Below are positions 18,601-26,263 of a stretch of 64,000 nt of DNA, piece after piece. The notes below the pieces were generated by a model that was not told the origin of the DNA, made no database searches, and saw only the letters and a list, made by a program, of their open reading frames with translations. The DNA lies in assembly GCA_016708875.1 (NCBI GenBank), contig JADJFA010000002.1:248001-312000 (forward strand), written 5' to 3'. Each line of letters starts with the position of its first letter. Position 1 is the stretch's first letter. This stretch comes from Lewinellaceae bacterium. Lineage in GTDB: Bacteria; Bacteroidota; Bacteroidia; Chitinophagales; Saprospiraceae. The position numbers and the translations under genes were made by a program.

Positions 18601-18973
18601 ATGAAACTTCGGGAAATAATAAAATTACCGCGCCGGATGCTTTGGGCTATGGTGATGGAAGGTGTGGAGACGACCCGGATGGTAAAAGTTTTTGCCCGAC
18701 ATGGTACCGGCAAACTCCGCCTAACACCCGCACACCGAAACCCTACGCCGGAACAACTCAAAGAAGCGGTGGAGCAATTGAAGGACATTCCCCGGTTTTT
18801 GCCTTTTTTCGTGGTAGTGGTGGTGCCTGTGCCCGGGATTACAGAAGGGTTATGCAGTAGTGGCTTTGACCCTGGAAAGGTGGTTGGGCGATCGAATGAA
18901 GTTTTTGCCGAGCCAGTTTCGGCATGTTTTGAAGCCTGTGGAAACGAATAAAGAAGAGCCTAAATCTGAATGA
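18601..18973 (+). CDS. hypothetical membrane protein, second tandem paralogue (frameshifted)
   Basis: Paralogue of the preceding gene and about 124 residues long after repair of one frameshift. The N-terminal 80 residues match it closely (LRLTPAHRNPTPEQLKEAVEQLKDIPRF). Near 18848 the frame breaks in GAAGGGTTATGC: one T too many. The neighbouring frame continues GYAVVALTLERWLGDRMKFL, then PSQFRHVLKPVE, aligned with the paralogue, and stops at 18973. The gap between the pair is 40 bases, so they may be co-transcribed. Function unknown. Confidence 0.6.
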
Positions 18974-18998
18974 ATTTTAACCTTCAGTATTGTTTATC

Positions 18999-19045
18999 AA
19001 ATAAATGCGGCTAGCTCAATCCATGAGCTAGCCGCACTTATTTTG
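18999..19045. terminator. bidirectional intrinsic terminator
   Basis: Stem TGCGGCTAGCTC / GAGCTAGCCGCA around the loop AATCCAT, with AATAA before and TTATTTTG after. It separates convergent genes. Confidence 0.85.
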
Positions 19046-19060
19046 AAAAAAGCCCTATTA

Positions 19061-19869
19061 TCAATGCGGATATAAAGCCTCGTAAGCCTCTTTATCACAA
19101 GTCGTGAAATCATCCCAAATATCCACATTAGGTTGCATTACGGAATTGTGATCCGGGTTGTTCTTGCAAGTATTGCTGACATTTGTGATGAGCGTACCCA
19201 GCCCATCATCAGTGTGTCGAATGCCGATGTTATGACCTATCTCATGTATCATAGCAAAGATTTTTTGGCTTTGCACCATGTAATTGTGATGAGAATTTAT
19301 CAAAATTTGATCACCAGGCTTGCCATTGCTGGTTGGATATTTTCCCTGGGCTACTACATCATCCGGCAATAAGTCGTGCATCCTGAAATTGATCGCTCCA
19401 ACTACCGGAATATCGGAATTAATACCCTCAAACTTGAATTTTCCATCCAGTGCATTCCACTCAACAAGCGCAGCGGCAATGGCCCAACGCCAGGATGTCG
19501 GAACACTTGAATGAACGTTTAATTTAATGATTTTGGGTGTTGAAGTCACCAAATAGCTGCTGCGGTAGTGTTTGCGGTCGCTTGCTGCACCTTCTGCATG
19601 GGCAGCATCTACAAAAACTCGTTGGGGCTGCTCAATCCATAATCCTCCCAAAAGTTGGCTTTAGGGAAAATTTGATCACGTTCTACGATGAACGCGTCGG
19701 CTGTTTCTTCAATACTTTCTGGAGAAAACCCATAGGTATCCGTCAGATAAGCCCGGATGCGTTGTGATTCTGTGATTTCAAAATTGGTATCCGTGAGCGG
19801 GTTGTTTTTTTGGCAGGCGTTGGCAATAAAAAGCAAAGCCGTTGCCAACAGCAACAGAGCATTTTTCAT
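19061..19869 (-). CDS. secreted M57-type (HEIGH) metalloprotease lipoprotein (frameshifted)
   Basis: Predicted surface or periplasmic zinc protease of the metzincin-like M57 family, about 269 residues. The start at 19869 gives a lipoprotein signal peptide (MKNALLLLATALLFIANAC). Zinc-binding motif HEIGHNIGIRH lies about 70 residues before the C-terminus, with Met-turn NSVMQPNV after it, and the upstream AWRWAIAAALVEWNAL and GAINFRM are typical of the family. Near 19640 one base is missing: the first frame ends NFWEDYGLSSPNEFL*, the second continues IEQPQRVFVDAAHAEG. Substrate unknown. Convergent with the preceding paralogue pair across a shared terminator. Confidence 0.8.
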
Positions 19870-20037
19870 TTTAATAAAGAAAGTTTGTAGTTGAAAAAAT
19901 GTGGTTTCTAACGTTACGGCCGTCCAGTGTGGTTGCCGTTTTGATGATACAAAGGTGGGGGGCTGAGAACCTCCAAAAAGTAAAAGCCTTTGCAACAAGC
20001 GTAAAAAAGGATAAAAATTTAGCGACTAGAAGCGCCT

Positions 20038-20409
20038 CTACATTGGGAAAAAAGCATCTTCCACATGTCTGATTTCCAACACTTTTCCTTCTTTTAGTAT
20101 AACCGCAACCACGTCAAAGCGAATCTCCCAATTGTAATCAATAGACTCCATATAAGCACCCGCCGCACGTACAAGCTGGTCTTGTTTCTTTGCATCAATT
20201 GACTCTTCGGGACTGCCATAGCCAGCACCTTCACCTGAGCGGGTTTTCACTTCAACAAAAACAAGAATTTCTTCTTCTGACCAGGCAATGATATCCACCT
20301 CACCCCGTCCAGATCGCCAGTTGCGCTCGACTATGCGCCAACCTTGTTGCTCGAGAAATTCGGCAGCAGCGGTTTCGCCAAGTTGACCTGTTTCGAGATG
20401 TTTAGCCAT
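20038..20409 (-). CDS. yraN: YraN family (UPF0102) nuclease-fold protein
   Basis: Small protein of 123 residues with a PD-(D/E)xK nuclease-type fold. Conserved features: GQLGETAAAEFLEQQGWRIV, then RSGRGEVDIIAW and LVFVEVKTR, where the Asp, Glu and Lys form the presumed active site, then DAKKQDQLVRAAGAY. The physiological role of YraN proteins is not established. The start lies 3 bases from a GATTCGATT repeat, which separates it from rimO on the same strand. Confidence 0.92.
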   Translation of the reverse strand: MAKHLETGQLGETAAAEFLEQQGWRIVERNWRSGRGEVDIIAWSEEEILVFVEVKTRSGEGAGYGSPEESIDAKKQDQLVRAAGAYMESIDYNWEIRFDVVAVILKEGKVLEIRHVEDAFFPM

Positions 20410-20411
20410 TT

Positions 20412-20492
20412 TTCAATTCTTTGATTGGTGCGATTGATTCGATTGGTTCGATTATGGCGAATCGAATCAATCGAATAATCGGATCAATCTAT
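20412..20492. repeat. GATTGATTCGATT-type inverted repeat, copy 2
   Basis: Left arm (20418-20454) holds TTTGATTGGTGCGATTGATT and CGATTGGTTCGATT; right arm (20458-20488) holds CGAATCGAATCAATCGAATA and TCGGATCAAT. The loop is only a few bases. It fills the whole gap between the yraN start and the rimO stop. Confidence 0.9.
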
Positions 20493-21803
20493 TCATTCTA
20501 GTTCTCCATACAAATCAAATTCCTCTGCTCCGGTAATTCGCACATTCGCGAAATCGCCCAGACGAACGTAATTGTTTTTGGCAAGAACCAGCACTTCATT
20601 GTCCACCTCTGGTGAGTCGGCCTCGGTGCGTCCGATAAAGTATTTGCCCTCTTTTCGGTCGAACAGAGTGCGAAACACCTGTCCAATTTTCGCCTGATTT
20701 TTGCGCAGCGAGATTTCCTGCTGCACTTCCATGAGTCGTTGAGCGCGTTCGGCCTTTACTTCATCTGGGATATCGTCAGGCATATCGTAAGCGCGGGTAC
20801 TTTCTTCGTGGGAATATTGGAACACGCCCACTCGCTCGAATGCTTGTTCGCGCACAAAATCCAGCAGACTTTCAAAATCGGCCTCCGTCTCGCCAGGATG
20901 ACCCACTAAAAAAGTGGTTCGGATGGCTATTCCAGGCACTTTAGTCCGAATGTTGCTGAGCAATTCTTCTGTTTCGCTGCGGGTAATTTGACGGCGCATC
21001 AGGTTGAGCACGTTGTCGCTGGCGTGTTGAAGCGGAATGTCGAGGTAGTTGCAGATTTCCTTTCGCTCCGCAATCGCATCTAAAATTTCCAGCGGGAATT
21101 TGCTCGGATAAGCATAGTGCAAGCGAATCCATTCGATGCCTTCCACATCGGCCAACGCGTGCAGCAAGCGCGGAAGTTCACGGGTTTTGTAAAGGTCCAG
21201 ACCGTAATAGGTCAGTTCTTGCGCAATGAGCAGCAGTTCCTTTACGCCCCGTTTGGCCAAGTTCTTTGCTTCCATGACCAATTCTTCCACGGGCCTACTG
21301 ATGTGTTTGCCGCGCATGAGCGGAATGGCGCAAAACGCACAGGTTCGATTGCAACCTTCGCTGATTTTGAGATAGGCGTAGTGTGGAAGTGTGGTGATTT
21401 GTCGCGAGCCAAGGAGTTCGTGTTTGTAATCTGCTTCAAGTCTGGCGAGTAAAGCGGGCATTTCCAGCGTTCCGAAAAAAGCGTCCACTTCAGGGATCTC
21501 CACTTCGAGGTCGTCTTTGTACCGCTGGGAGAGACAGCCTGTTACATAAAGTTTGTCAATACCGCCCTCGCGCTTGATGTTCGCATACTCCACAATGGTG
21601 TCAATGCTCTCTTTTTTCGCCACATCAATAAAGCCGCAAGTGTTGACAATCACCACATTGGCGTCGCTTTCGTCCTTCTCATGCGTCACTTCATAGTCGT
21701 TGCCGCGCAGTTGGGTGATCAGATTTTCGCTGTCCACAAGGTTCTTGGAACAACCCAGCGTGATGACGTTTATCTTGTCTTGTCTGAATGTTTTTGTCTT
21801 CAT
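20493..21803 (-). CDS. rimO: ribosomal protein S12 methylthiotransferase RimO
   Basis: Radical SAM enzyme that adds a methylthio group to the conserved Asp of ribosomal protein S12. The start at 21803 (MKTKTFRQDKINVITLGCSK) discards an extension that reads through a palindromic repeat. The N-terminal MTTase domain has the three cluster Cys (TLGCSKN, NTCGFID, VTGCLSQ); the radical SAM motif is CNRTCAFC at about residue 150; the C-terminal TRAM domain ends near FDLYGELE. Absence of YxxxxGF in favour of SKNLVDSEN marks RimO rather than MiaB. Length (436) is typical. Confidence 0.95.
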   Translation of the reverse strand: MKTKTFRQDKINVITLGCSKNLVDSENLITQLRGNDYEVTHEKDESDANVVIVNTCGFIDVAKKESIDTIVEYANIKREGGIDKLYVTGCLSQRYKDDLEVEIPEVDAFFGTLEMPALLARLEADYKHELLGSRQITTLPHYAYLKISEGCNRTCAFCAIPLMRGKHISRPVEELVMEAKNLAKRGVKELLLIAQELTYYGLDLYKTRELPRLLHALADVEGIEWIRLHYAYPSKFPLEILDAIAERKEICNYLDIPLQHASDNVLNLMRRQITRSETEELLSNIRTKVPGIAIRTTFLVGHPGETEADFESLLDFVREQAFERVGVFQYSHEESTRAYDMPDDIPDEVKAERAQRLMEVQQEISLRKNQAKIGQVFRTLFDRKEGKYFIGRTEADSPEVDNEVLVLAKNNYVRLGDFANVRITGAEEFDLYGELE

Positions 21804-21807
21804 AAGC

Positions 21808-21888
21808 GTATCCCGGAAAGCGGTTCCGGGAATAATAGAAAATTGAATTTTTCTGGATGACTTTCCTGGAATAGCATTCCGGGATACA
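21808..21888. repeat. REP-like palindromic element upstream of rimO
   Basis: GTATCCCGGAA at 21808-21818 is repeated inverted as TTCCGGGATAC at 21878-21888, and CCCGGAA/TTCCGGG forms a smaller internal hairpin at 21812-21830. It begins 4 bases from the rimO ATG, so it would fold in the 5' leader or be the promoter region itself. Confidence 0.75.
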
Positions 21889-21972
21889 GAAACGGCCGCA
21901 AAGGTCGGCAAATAATGGCGAATGAGTCCTCGTAGGTTTTTAAAAACTTACAGCCTGAACATATCGCTTTAA

Positions 21973-23263
21973 TCACACACCGCCTGCACAATAATGCTGC
22001 CGCAAGAGCGATGAAAATTTTGTTTCACCAAAACCTACAGGATCCACCTTCCCATTTCAGGTGCTGAACAGGCATCTTTCGTGAGGTAAATCTTCCCCTC
22101 CAGGTCCCAGACCAGCGCGTCCAATTTTTTCACCAAATCAAAAATCCCGGCAGTACGGGGAAAATCCAGCGCAAGCGAATACCCTTGAATTGGAAAGGAG
22201 TGCACGGCCTCGGCCGGACGTTCACCGTGTCGTTTCAACACGGTGAGGAAGGGCACTTCCGGGCTTTTACGAATGGCTGCAAGCACACTACGCATACCCT
22301 CAAGGGCATTTTTTTGAGGCAGGCAAAACTGATATTGCACAAAACCGCGCTTTCCGTAAAACCGATTCCAGTTTTGAAGCGCATCAAGCGGATAAAAGTA
22401 TTTATCCAGGGTAACGAGTTCTTCTTCTTTGCGCTTTTTATTGAAAAAGAAGTGATTATGTGCGCGAATGCTAAGTGGGTTTAAGAACCAGGAAGGTGCG
22501 TAAAACGGGACATTGCGCTTTGGTGCTTCCGAAAACACAAGTGACGCGTCAATTTCCGCTGCTTCATGGTGCTCTGCAAAAAACACTGTTCCGCGCCAAT
22601 GGGCATTTGTACAATCTACCCAACCAGCTGCATAGGGCCACGCTTGGTTTTCTTCAAAAGCATGGAAGATCTTGTCTAAGTCATTGGCCAGCACCGTCTT
22701 TTGCCGCATCCAGGTGGAAGTTATTTTGAGCAGACTGAATTTAGCAGAAAGCACGATACCAGTCCAACCCATACCGCCACAGGTTTGCCAAAAAAGGTCA
22801 GTGCTTTCCTCGCGCGAGCAGATTTTGACTTCACCAGAAGCCGTCATTAATTCAAAGGAAATCAGATGCCTAGAAAAGCACCCAGCAGTTGGGTGGTTTT
22901 TCCGTGAACATCAGAAGCAATGGCTCCGCCGATAGTAATTTCCTTGATGCCCGGCGTGACTTGGAAAAACCAGCCTTTTGGGACAATGATTTTCAATAAA
23001 TCACTTAGCAGTACTCCGGCCTCGCATTCCACCACGCCATTATTTGCATCAAAGGCCAGCACCCGGTTGAGTCGAAGTGTGGAAATCACTTTAGGGGCGA
23101 GTGCCGCGTCGCCATAACTTTTCCCGTTTCCTCTCGCTATAATCCGTTCGTTTTCAATAACATAGTTGCTCACCCCTACCCTATCAGAGGGTTCAAAAAC
23201 CTCGGCATTTAGACGTGGATAATTGGCCCAGCCGGATATAGAACGTAGCAATGTTTTTTTCAT
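21973..23263 (-). CDS. FAD-linked oxidase, DprE1/aldonolactone oxidase-like (two frameshifts)
   Basis: Vanillyl-alcohol-oxidase-fold flavoprotein of about 430 residues. The FAD-binding half shows RGNGKSYGDAAL, GVVECEAGVLLSDLL, FQVTPGIKEITIGGAIASDVHGK; the C-terminal half YGKRGFVQYQFCLP, KRHGERP and PIQGYSLALDFP resembles DprE1, which oxidises decaprenyl-phosphoryl ribose in actinobacteria. Near 22900 an AAAAA run has lost a base: frame one ends GKTTQLLGAF, frame two reads HPTAGCFSRHLISFEL. A second shift near 22050 turns MGRVDPVGFGETKFSSLL into MGRWIL*. The start overlaps the DUF4340 stop (ATGA), so translation is coupled. Substrate unknown; the usual DprE2 partner is not visible. Confidence 0.75.
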
Positions 23264-24231
23264 TTTTTAAGAAATGGCCAACAAATATCCCGCAATAGTA
23301 TGGTGTCGTTTAACGCAAAATAGTTAGCAGGATTTTGGGAAGAATGGAGCACAAACGGCGCAATTTGACGACGATCCATTTTTTGCAAGGACCTTACTTC
23401 TGGTACTGATTGCGGAGGCAAATGAAAGATTGTCAAGGATAAGGGTTCCTCCTGAGTTTCAATAACGAGACTGATTTTGCCATAAAACGCTTCGCTTGAA
23501 TGACTCTCGTCGAACAAGTCTGCAAAATGAAGACCTCGTAATCCGGCGATTTTGGTAAGCCAGATTTGCACACTGTCGTTGGGATAACAATGAACGCCTT
23601 TTGGGCTTTCCCAAATTCCCGTGGAGTCCTTTTTTTGAAAAAGCAGGCTGTCCTTTGAGTTTTGCTCGAAAAGGTAAAATCCTCGAACCTTCGATGGGGC
23701 AAATCGGACAATTGATTGATTGCGAAAATCACTCAGGGTTTTTGAAAAAATGTTGCGCAAATGGTTGTTTGCCAAGTAGATACCCTCATGTTTAGGCAAT
23801 TGAATAAAAGTGGCAGGCTGACTGTTTTCGATGGTTTCCCAACCGATGGTCAACGTTTCATTTTGGGATTTGTCGTGTATTATGGAAACATGGATGGCGG
23901 TGGCAGGTAAAAACCCAAGGGTATCTGGCATGTTGGTTTTGGCGATGCGAATGGAACGCAAATCGGCCAAAGTAGCCAGCATTTTCTGTGCAACTTCCTG
24001 TGGCAGATTTACACTTCGATCCCCTTGTTCGGCAGACCAACCAGCATCGCCACGCAATAGGTACAAGATGTCTTGGCCGGGCAATGTGACTTGTATCTGT
24101 TGTACCGATGCCGTATCGAGCCTCAACAAATTGGTCTGGAAAAATTTGGAATTCTGCCAGGGCGCCCGTCGGATAGCTAGCCCCACCAGAAGTGTTACAA
24201 TAAAAAGGAAGACGAGGTGCTTGTTTTTCAT
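23260..24231 (-). CDS. DUF4340 domain-containing protein
   Basis: Predicted 323-residue protein with one N-terminal membrane anchor (KHLVFLFIVTLLVGLAI) and a large periplasmic part built from two related beta domains: FQTNLLRLDTASVQQIQVTL ... GWSAEQGDRSVNLPQEVAQKMLATLADLRSIRI (first part) and VRGFYLFEQNSKDSLLFQKK ... GIWESPKGVHCYPNDSVQIWLTKIAGLRGLHF (second part). This is the DUF4340 layout; DUF4340 genes often sit near GldG-type ABC components, but none is here. The start at 24231 avoids an extension into the neighbour. Its stop overlaps the oxidase start (ATGA), and the TonB-like gene ends 4 bases upstream, so the three form one operon. Confidence 0.6.
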   Translation of the reverse strand: MKNKHLVFLFIVTLLVGLAIRRAPWQNSKFFQTNLLRLDTASVQQIQVTLPGQDILYLLRGDAGWSAEQGDRSVNLPQEVAQKMLATLADLRSIRIAKTNMPDTLGFLPATAIHVSIIHDKSQNETLTIGWETIENSQPATFIQLPKHEGIYLANNHLRNIFSKTLSDFRNQSIVRFAPSKVRGFYLFEQNSKDSLLFQKKDSTGIWESPKGVHCYPNDSVQIWLTKIAGLRGLHFADLFDESHSSEAFYGKISLVIETQEEPLSLTIFHLPPQSVPEVRSLQKMDRRQIAPFVLHSSQNPANYFALNDTILLRDICWPFLKK

Positions 24232-24235
24232 ACGT

Positions 24236-25339
24236 CTAGAATCCGCAGACAAGTCGCCGAATATCTTCAAACCAGGTAATACCAAGCAATTGTTTCACTC
24301 GGTTGTAGTCTTTGCAGGCTTCTTCGCGGCGGTTCTGGTTCATGTTTGCCGTGCCACGATAATAAAGCAGTTCGCAATTATCAGGCTGGATTAAGAGTGC
24401 CTCATTCCATTTTTGAATGGCTTCATCAGGTTTTTCCTGCTCCATTAGTGTCGCTCCTTCGTCGGCGAGGATCATTGTGCGATCAAAATTAGCGTTGATT
24501 GTTTTGCATCTTTCGGCCTCGGATTTGAAAACAACACGGAGCGGAAGCGTTGTGTTACAGGCTTTGCCGCCGTATTCGGCAGGAATCCACATTCCCGTTG
24601 AGCGTCGGGCGAGGCGAAGGGCCTCGAACTGAAAATCCATACCTAAGTTGTTGAAATCCAATTGGTTTAGTACTTTTAAGGAGCCATCAGTTTTTATTAC
24701 CGTTGCCATTTCTATCACACCTGTTTTGCAACTGTCCACCCAGGCTGTAGGGTAATCGAGCCTATTGACCAAGAATTTCAACAAAGAGTCCAAGCCACCC
24801 TTAAAGTCAGCTTGCTTGTCCAAAACGGTGTGTATCGTATCCCCTTCAATCGAAACATAATAAGGAGGTGCTTCCTGCAATCGGAATCGGATGGGCAGGG
24901 CATGCCGTAAGCGCACTGGTTTACCAGAAAGTATAGCAGGCTGCCAACGAAGCCCCGCTTCATCAAGCGCTTGCAGAACCCTTACTGCCTCCGCTCCACA
25001 GCCTCCACCGATATCTTTTAAAATTTGGAGCTTACTCATTCGGCCAGTGCTCGGTTCTACAATGCAGGAAACTACTACAGAACCTTGCAGATTGTTGGTA
25101 CGCGCTTCTTCCGGGTAGCGGATGTTGGCGGCGAGCAGGCTGAACAACTGGGTTTCAGCGCAGCGACGGATGCTATCGGCATTGCCGTTCCAGCCGGGAT
25201 GCCTTTCAGGAATGCAACTTTTGAGCAAAGGATACGGCATTGCGTCGGCTATGTTGTAAACCGTAGTGTCCGTATCGGATTGCGCAGCGAGAAAAAAGGA
25301 GGAAATGGAGAGAAAAAATGTTAATGCAGTAGATTTCAT
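24236..25339 (-). CDS. energy transducer TonB-like protein with TPR tail
   Basis: Predicted secreted protein of about 367 residues with a signal peptide (MKSTALTFFLSISSFFLAAQ). Two TonB C-terminal-type domains are visible: residues 60-150 (NIRYPEEARTNNLQGSVVVS ... LRWQPAILSGKPV) and 170-265 (LDYPTAWVDSCKTGVIEMAT ... TGMWIPAEYGGKA). A TPR unit follows (DEAIQKWNEALLIQPDNCEL). The N-terminal transmembrane anchor and Pro-rich spacer of a true TonB are missing, so it is more likely an envelope protein that reuses this fold. First gene of a three-gene operon with DUF4340 and the oxidase. The promoter box TACCTTCG is 20 bases upstream. Confidence 0.75.
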   Translation of the reverse strand: MKSTALTFFLSISSFFLAAQSDTDTTVYNIADAMPYPLLKSCIPERHPGWNGNADSIRRCAETQLFSLLAANIRYPEEARTNNLQGSVVVSCIVEPSTGRMSKLQILKDIGGGCGAEAVRVLQALDEAGLRWQPAILSGKPVRLRHALPIRFRLQEAPPYYVSIEGDTIHTVLDKQADFKGGLDSLLKFLVNRLDYPTAWVDSCKTGVIEMATVIKTDGSLKVLNQLDFNNLGMDFQFEALRLARRSTGMWIPAEYGGKACNTTLPLRVVFKSEAERCKTINANFDRTMILADEGATLMEQEKPDEAIQKWNEALLIQPDNCELLYYRGTANMNQNRREEACKDYNRVKQLLGITWFEDIRRLVCGF

Positions 25340-25358
25340 GTCGGAAAATGATTCGGCG

Positions 25359-25366
25359 CGAAGGTA
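25359..25366 (-). promoter_or_regulatory. -7 box TACCTTCG
   Basis: Minus-strand TACCTTCGCGCCG; the same 13 bases recur on the plus strand before the MBOAT gene at 51281. Probable promoter of the TonB-like operon. Confidence 0.45.
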
Positions 25367-25479
25367 TTGCAAAAGTTCGGCACGGTTTTTTCCGTTGGTA
25401 TTTTACCACGTCCTTACCACAAGTTCCATAGACCCAGTTTTGCTGAATCTTGTTGGTCATGTGAACTATGTGGTAAACA

Positions 25480-25516
25480 AAAAACAAAAAAAGCCCTGCC
25501 ACATTCGGCAAGGCTT
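25480..25516 (-). terminator. intrinsic terminator
   Basis: On the minus strand: stem AAGCCTTGCC / GGCAGGGCTT with one G-U pair, followed by TTTTTTG and more T-rich DNA. It ends the transcript of the small gene at 25530-25657. Confidence 0.75.
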
Positions 25517-25529
25517 CTTAAAATGGATT

Positions 25530-25657
25530 TTAAAATCCCATGAACAATTCTTCGGTTTTCGGAGCAAGCCTGTCTAAAGCGGAGGCCGACAACCTCAACG
25601 GGGGTTCGATACGCGAACAGTTCCGTTTTTGATTTTGATTGTAACAGGTGTGCTCAT
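25530..25657 (-). CDS. small hypothetical protein (about 42 residues, one frameshift)
   Basis: The minus strand reads MSTPVTIKIKNGTVRV, then, after one missing base near 25604, EPPLRLSASALDRLAPKTEE LFMGF and a stop. Both halves look protein-like, the start is a clear ATG, and an intrinsic terminator follows 14 bases later, which would otherwise have no gene to serve. No family recognised. Alternatively this is a non-coding RNA ending at the same terminator. Confidence 0.4.
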
Positions 25658-25688
25658 ATCGCTGCAAGAAATTTGGTGACAATGATCA

Positions 25689-25795
25689 TTGTTTCGATTG
25701 TTTGATTGACCGATTGTTTCGATTACGCAACAGGAGTCGAGTCAATCGAATTAATCGTAACAATCAAAGAATCGAATTCAATTGGTTTTCGCGCT
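25689..25795. repeat. GATTGATTCGATT-type inverted repeat, copy 3
   Basis: Left arm TGTTTCGATTGTTTGATTGA and following CCGATTGTTTCGATTACG; right arm GAGTCAATCGAATTAATCGT and AACAATCAAAGAATCGAATT. It lies upstream of the small gene at 25530-25657. Confidence 0.8.
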
Positions 25796-25884
25796 GGGGT
25801 TTCAAATTGTGATCCTCCTCTAATCCCGTCCTTCGTGACGAATTTGTCCCGTTATAATCCCATGCGCAATTCCTACACGGAAGG

Positions 25885-25913
25885 GGCCAGCCATCAGGGT
25901 TGGCCTTTTTTTG
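25885..25913 (+). terminator. intrinsic terminator without an obvious gene
   Basis: Stem GGCCAGCC / GGTTGGCC (one G-U pair) followed by seven T on the plus strand. No convincing plus-strand gene precedes it; a small RNA starting near 25800 is possible. From 25914 to 26245 I see nothing supportable. Confidence 0.6.
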
Positions 25914-26245
25914 TTGCCAAATGGGAGTGCAAACCTCCGACGAATAAGTGGGTCCTGCCAACTACAATTTTGGAGCATTGTGAATAAAAAGTTCGCCTAA
26001 ATTCATCTTGACAGAGCGCAAGTAACATTCTTTACTCTGCGTATAATTATTGATTACAAAGAAATTACACAGCACATTGATCAATAAACCTTCAGAAAAA
26101 AGCGAACTCGTTTTACACGCTAGTGAATAATTAAATTTGAAAAAAGCCTTCCTTGCTCCCCCAAAAATGTCAATGATTTGACCAATTTACTCGCCGTAGC
26201 CACAGCGAAGGAGGGACTGAATTGAACAATCGCCGCCAACTTATT

Positions 26246-26253
26246 TACCTTTG
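26246..26253 (+). promoter_or_regulatory. -7 box TACCTTTG
   Basis: TACCTTTG 10 bases before the saccharopine dehydrogenase ATG at 26264, with a possible -33 TTG at about 26222. It supports that start over the upstream ATG, which lies before the promoter. Confidence 0.55.
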
Positions 26254-26263
26254 CCTGCCATTT

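Noticed and set aside
25560..25640. Possible tRNA because of GGTTCGATAC
   Set aside because: No acceptor stem, anticodon arm or 3' end can be folded around it; the opposite strand reads as a small protein instead.
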